In this document: positions 30,621-36,700 of the stretch, piece after piece
How positions within the stretch are numbered: the first letter of the stretch is position 1
Layout: each line of letters begins with the position of its first letter
DNA from: Candidatus Omnitrophota bacterium
GTDB taxonomy: Bacteria; Omnitrophota; Omnitrophia; Omnitrophales; Aquincolibacteriaceae
Direction of reading: 5' to 3'
Assembly (NCBI GenBank): GCA_903819565.1
Contig: CAIJDY010000090.1
Coordinates: forward strand, 1-38,843
DNA length: 38,843 nt
The notes under the pieces: model-generated
What the model was told of the DNA's origin: nothing
The model's input: the letters and a program-made list of their open reading frames with translations, nothing else
Databases searched by the model: none
Program-made: the position numbers and the translations under genes

Positions 30621-30700
30621 GTCGATCGCTCCGGCAAGCTTTTGAAGGCTCTTCTCCGAACCGATGCAGACCAGGCATCCTTCCGGATTCGGGATCAGGG
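29979..30700 (-). other. Module 9 (end of the N-terminal assembly): degenerate Nudix-like domain across the frame junction
   Basis: The region has VVFVVTPEGKVIRQLKTG and AKGETLASCAARAVSEKLGV, which follows the Nudix spacing G-x5-E-x7-R-x-x-x-E-x-x-G-V with the first Gly and one Glu replaced. It resembles the module at 9633-10301 and is probably inactive. The same reading frame extends upstream of the ATG at 30618 as PNPEGCLVCIGSEKSL to about 30700, where it meets the other frame. Confidence 0.55.
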
Positions 30701-33700
30701 GTGCGCGTCGAGGCGATCACCCCGCGGGCGAAATCGATCCACGGCACGTGCGCGGGCTTTCCCTTCCGGAGCCGGTCCATCACGTCCGCGAAACGGGCAA
30801 GATCGAAATCATCAAAGACCTCGATGTCGCCGTCCGGCTGGATCGCGGAACGGTTCCGATCCTTGAGAAAATTGCGCGCGTAAAGCACCAGGTTGTTCGC
30901 GTCCCGGAGCCGTTTGACAAAAGCTTCCACTTTGGGACTGCTGAGCACGGAGACACGGTCGCGGCCCTCCTCGAAAAGCGAATCCACCGCGATAAAGATC
31001 ACGGGCTTGGCGATGCGGGAACGCTCCAGGGCTTTTTGGACCTTTATTTTGAGTTCCTTGGGGAAAGGCGCGGGACGGATCCGGTACAGATAACGGAGAT
31101 AGCGTTCGCTCAGCTCCGCGACGTTGATGAAATTCCCGTCCAGGGATTCTATAAGGATCCGCTCGAAGGCCTGGGCGCGCGCGCCGTTCGCTTCCCGCTC
31201 GACCAGGCTGTGGCGCGCGATCGCCCAAAGCGCGTGTTCGCGCACCGTCGGGTCCGGGTCTTTCCATAACGCCCCGATAGGCCCTCCGTTAATCAGGCCC
31301 CGGAGAGGCTCAAGACCCGGGTGCGTGTCTTCCCGCAAACGTGCCAAGGCATCCACGGCCGCGACACGGACCGCCACGCTTCTTTGCTCTTCGGGATCGA
31401 GCTGTGCCAGGAGCGCGTGGATCGCGTCAACGATGACGTCGCTTAGCGGCACCTCCCGGTCCAGTTTTAAATGTTCCAGGATCTTTCCGGTCGATTCCGC
31501 GGCGTATTTTTTCGCCCAAAAACCGGCCTCCGGGTCCTTTAAAACGCCCGTGAGGATCTCCAGCGAACCGTCGCAGGGCAGCGCCCCTAACGACCGCAAA
31601 ATGGCTTCGCGGACCGTAACCTCTGTCTCCTTCGAAAAACGGCCGACCAAAGAGCTGTAGGCCCGCATCCCATCCCCGAAATCGAGCCGTTCGGCAAATT
31701 TTCCGATAGCGCCCGCGCAGACCTTGCGCACCCACGGATCGTTGTCTCCCAGGCCCCGGAGGATCAGTTCAAAACCGCGCCGGGCGTCTTTCGACTTCAG
31801 CCCCTCTTTCCGCAAAATGCGTCCCATGCATTTGAAATAAAGTTCGCGAATGCTGATGTGCGTGACGGAAGAAACGTCGCCCGCGTCCTCGGCCCGAAGT
31901 AAAGTTTCGTTCAGCAACTTCGGCAGGTTCGGGTGGATCCACAAAAGCTTTTTGACGGCTTCCCACCGGCCCTTGACGCCCGCCGCTTCGGAAAGCCTGT
32001 TCTTTAAAAAGCCCCTTAATTTTTCCTTTTCCGCGGGCCGCAGCTGTTTTTGGAAGGTCTTCTTCAATTTTTGCCGCACCGCAAAATACGCCGGATAGAC
32101 GATCCATTCAAAATGGCCGAAAAAGACGAAGGCGGCAAGGGCCGGCATTTTCAAAAACAGCAGGATGGGGCTCAGCAGGTAGTCTTCCAGAAGATTGTAG
32201 GCGACCACAAAGATCACGACGTCGCGGCCGTATTCGGACAACTGCCGCCACAGGGCCTTGAAAGTTTCCTTGAACCGGAAAATGGAAAAGAACTTTTCCC
32301 TGAAGGTTTCCACAAAGAATTCCCTGAGAATGTTCCGCGCCCAGACGAGCGATATTTTTTCTTTTTCGTCCTGGTAGCGCTGGAAGATCTGGTCGACCAT
32401 GAAGCCATGAAAAGGCTTGACCCACGTGGAGCGCCCCCGGCGGGGCGTCTTGAGGTTGCTTCCCCGCTCGAAAGCCTCGAAAGAACGGAACGCTTTTTCC
32501 GTCTCTTCCCGAGAGCCGAGGCCTGCCGGCTCCCCGGCAACCCGCACCTCGGAACGCGACTGGCCATCGTCCACCTCGGAGGTGGTGGAGCGGGTGGCTG
32601 TGAAATCCGGGTCTTCCTTCGAGGACATTTTTTTCGCCGTGATAAAGGCCTCGTCGTAATCAAAGTCGTCTATTTTGAAATCCGAAAACCCCAGACCCGC
32701 CAACACCCACCAGTGCTCCTTCTCCGGCCACACATCGCGCCACATGCCCGGATAATGTGAAAAGATCCAGAGATCCCCTCCCGGCTTCAAGACCCTCGCG
32801 GCTTCATAAAGGGCCTTATAACGCAATACCGGAGGCATCAGATTCAGGTACCGGTCGCAGATCACCACGTCAAATTCGCCGTCGCGGAGCGTCAGATCGA
32901 GAGCATTCATGTCCCGGTAATCAAGCGGCACGCCTTTCTTATTGATGAAAACCTTGCCTAAGGAAGCCGCCAGCGGATTCGACTCCACGCCAACGACCTC
33001 TTTGGCCCCCGCCTGATACGCCCAGACATAAGAGGATTCCCCATAACCAGCCCCGAGCACAAGCACCCGTTTTCCCTTAATAGCTTCTGCCGCTCGCGGG
33101 AAATTCGATTCCATCATCTCCGTGACATTGGACAACACATCGTCCGGGGCGTAGAAGTCCCTGCCTTCCGAGATCCTTAACGTGATCAATCCCTCGTAAC
33201 GGCCTCCCGGCCTGTAATAAAACGCTTTAATATCCTCCACAAGTTTTGTTGACAGGCTTTCATGCCCGGAGATGATCGTCTTCAGTTCTTCCCGCTCGGA
33301 AGGAGTGATCCATTCTTCCGTTTCTTTCTCGACCTCCCGTACGCCCGCGACTCCCTCGCCGTACCTCCCACGCAACAGGTCCTCAAGCGACCGCACCTCC
33401 GAACGATCAGGAGTTTGATCGGAACGGACGTCGCGGTCCCGAGAAATCCCCGGTTGAGAACGGGAAACGTCGCCGTTCCTGCGGTAAAAGTAATAGACGC
33501 TGACGGACGTGATGAGCAGGGCGGCCACACCGGTCGTCGCGGAAACCAGAAAGCATCCGGCGGACATCAGAAAGCCCCATTTCGCCACGCCTTTGGTTGA
33601 CAGCGTGGGGTTTTTCGTGAAGGCCATCATCGATCTGAAAGTATTATTGAAAAAACTGAGCCCGAAGTAAACGAGAGGCCGCAGGGCCATCGGCACGACG

Positions 33701-36700
33701 TTCTGGACCACGGCCTGCTGGAGATAAACCGATGCCAAACGTCCCATGATCCCGTCCCAGATGCGCCACAATTGACGCCGGACCACGAGGTCCTGGCGGA
33801 TCTCCTCCGCGCGGGCGAAGTCCCCTTTGGCCTCGTGCTGTTTCGCGTCAAGCCGCCCAAGGACGACCGGCTCGAAGAGATCGAAAATGATGCTCGCCAC
33901 GAACCCCAGGACCAGGGAAACGAACGCGCGCATTGCGGGCTCCTGAAAATGCGCTTCAATGAACCAGTTGACCGCGACCTGATAAGCGCCCACCAGCGGC
34001 CGCCAGAGGACCTGCATGCCGAACATGACCGAAACGACGAGCGGGGAACGCCGTGTCGCCGTGTCCGAAAGGATCATGCCGATGATCCTCGCGGCAATGC
34101 CCATCACGAGAGCGATGCCCGCGGCGATCGCGCTCGCCGAAAAACCCGGCGTCTGCTGCGCCTGCCGGAACTCCTGCCATAAATTGATCCCGGTCAGACC
34201 GTAAACCGCCCACTGAATGACCGCCGCCGCGCCCGCCACCGCGCCGAGGATGATCCCGATCTTGATGATTTTTTTGTTTCGAACAACCTTCGCGTCCGCT
34301 TCCCGAACCTCGGAGCGGAGCTTTTGCTTAAAAGACGCCAGGGTCCCGCTGTTCTGCCGGATCCATCCCCCCAGATTTTTATGACCTTCTATTTTGTTGA
34401 TCGCGTCGATGATCTCCCGCCGGTCCTCTTCGCTCAGTGTTTTCCGGTGTTCCCCGATCAGCCCGCCGATCTTGTCCAGTTCATGCTGCAGGTCATTACC
34501 GTATTTTTCTTTTTCCTCATAACTCCGATCGTCCAGTCCTTTCGTCCCGACCCAGGCCTGGGCAAGAGTGGCCAATAGGGAGATCCCGTGCAGGATGGCG
34601 TTCTTCCCGGCATGGGGCACTTGATCGAAACCTGCCTGAACCGGTTCGCCCGCCCGCACTTCTGAACGAAGAACTCGATAACAATGGATCTCTGGACCAA
34701 AAACAGCATCGACGGCACGGCTTGCGATGTATTCAAACAATTCCGGAGGAGGAGTCTTTGTGTCGGTGCCAAGAAAAAGATAACGTTTGGTTTGAGAGTG
34801 GATACGCCGCCAAAATTCAGGCCTTTCGGCCAGGTGCCCCGCCATGCCCGGAAATTGGACAAAAACGGCATCAAACTGTTCATCGACTCTGAAAAGGTCC
34901 TGTATGAGGTAACGGATCGTCATCCGGCGACCGGCGACATCCTTATCCCAAAGGCGGGTGTGGGTTAGGTTGATCGCAAGATCTTCGCCCTGTCTTTGAA
35001 CTTCCCATTCAGCAAAAAGAAAACCGAGTTTTCCAAGAACCTTTTTCATCTGCCACAAAACCCCTACCGCGCCGCCCCCTCCAATGATATCCGGAAGGGC
35101 TTTCTCGTAAGGATCGAAGTTGTCCGCAAAGGTCAAACTTTTAAGTTTGGGAAATATCTTGGCAAGGTTCCGCACGCTGTAAAAATCCGTTCCGCCGGCC
35201 GGGTAGTAGATCGACCCTTCGAACGACGCCATAAAGCTGTCGAGTTCCTCCCGCACTTCCGCTCGGGCGGAAATTTGGCTCGTTGCCGTTTGAATTTGCG
35301 ACTTTAAATTACGGAAAAGAACGCGGATTTTTTGGATCGGAACGGAATATTTTTGCCGAAGCAATTCTCTTTCCTCGAGATGGCCCAGAGCGCGCAGCAA
35401 TGCCTTGGAGGTCAACAAGCCTTCCGTAATCTCAATACCCGCTTTCAATGAAGGAGGGACTTCAAACGCAGAACCCCCATTCCCGAGAAATTGATCCAGC
35501 AGCTGGGTGCTAAAATCCAGATCCGTGATCTTATTGTTCAAAATCTGAATGTTTAAAGAAGTGCCGAGCTCTCGGTCCGTCTTTCCCGCGATCGGCCGGA
35601 TAAGCCCCAGCGAATTTGCGGACCCATGCCGCAATTCTTCATGGAATCGTGTTTTTTCGAAGCCGCGCGCAGAACTTTCCGCCTCTTCAATAATTCTGTC
35701 GAGAAAAACAAAAAAATCTGTGACATCTTTTTCCAACTGGGCCGCCACATTCCGCGCCTCTTGATCCGCGGCCGTCCCCCGCAAGTCCGCCGGGATATCA
35801 CTTCGCACTTCGGAGCGGGAGGGAGCGATTCCGAAAATCTCAGAAGCAGGGGTTTCGGTAGATTCCGAGTTCCTGAAAATAACGGCGATGAGTGCCGCGT
35901 GGAGACCATAGCTGAAGGCGCAGGCAGCGGCGATCGCGGCAAGGTCCCAGACTGAAAACGTCGCACCGGCGAACTTCGGGTTTTTTAAAATCCAGGGCCC
36001 GGTGATCTCTGCGGCCATAAATGCAACCAAAGCGACCATGTGTACGGCCCTGGCAACACGATCCATCATCGGCCGTCCCATTTCTTTGATCATCAAATAT
36101 AATCCGCCCATGACAAAGTGGACGAACGTCCAGGGAAGAAGAAAATCAGGAGCCCAGCCCAAGGCCCAGTCTAAAAGAGGGCTGATTGAACTTAAATGCA
36201 AGGCACTCCGCATGGCTTCCAGTTTGAGATCTGCCAACATACCCACCACAAAAAAAGAAAACGAGAGACTGGAAGGCAAGGCCATTTTTATTCTCGATTG
36301 CCACCGGCTCGGGTCCGCTTTGTCGCGCGTCCCGTTACCCTCTCGAGGGAGCTCCGTTGCTTTTTTCCGTGCCTCCGAGCGAATCTGCTCTCCCGCGACG
36401 GGCGATCCCACCTGTCCGACAGGCAGGCCTGCCTTCGCGGGAGGCAGGTATTTTTCCAGAAGCGAAACGTCGGCCCCGGGATTCAAACGCGCGGCATCGT
36501 AAACCGCGTGGATCTCGAAGGAACCGTTCACGTTCTCGAAAATACGCTGAGGGCTCGTCGCCGTGGCCTGAGCGATCGCGCGCTCGAACGGCAGCGATCC
36601 GACCGTCATGAGTTTTTTGTAATAATCTTCGTGGCGCGGGCTGGGTTTCATGATGCGCGGACTGACGACGCAATAACTGATCCCCTTCGCCTCGAGGATC

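Larger units (their letters stand above)
7308..36381 (-). repeat. 32 in-frame RSEVR-type linker motifs
   Basis: Five-residue motifs R-(S/A)-E-x-R, all in the coding frame, have their lower coordinates at 7308, 7425, 7482, 8448, 8529, 8571, 9618, 10302, 11910, 13122, 13806, 14964, 15897, 16911, 19362, 20067, 20844, 21783, 21849, 22923, 24747, 25995, 27477, 29142 and 29964 in the 7949-codon ORF. In the 2554-codon ORF they are at 32542, 33391, 34303, 34654, 35251, 35803 and 36367. Seventeen are exactly RSEVR; variants have I, A, M, L or S at position 4, and two have Ala at position 2 (21783, 35251). Flanks favour Ala before and Glu, Ser or Asp after. Each lies between recognisable domains, never in a conserved core. 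Confidence 0.95.

Noticed and set aside
7308-29978. CRISPR array or other regularly spaced repeats
   Set aside because: Spacing is irregular, from under 20 to over 850 residues, the repeat is only 15 bases and variable, and the intervening sequence is coding.
30553-30700. Programmed frameshift at the ORF junction
   Set aside because: No slippery heptamer for -1 shifting, no stop codon in the right place for +1 shifting and no visible stimulatory structure. A homopolymer error in G4 is the simpler explanation, though it cannot be ruled out from one sequence.
7308-36381. RSEVR motifs as a DNA or RNA element (binding site, hairpin) rather than a peptide
   Set aside because: The most common encoding can form a small imperfect hairpin, but several copies use different synonymous codons (AGA AGC, CGT TCA, CGG TCT) that break it while keeping the peptide. 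All 32 copies are in the same frame as the protein. Selection on the peptide is the simpler reading; a DNA origin is kept as a separate idea in the findings.
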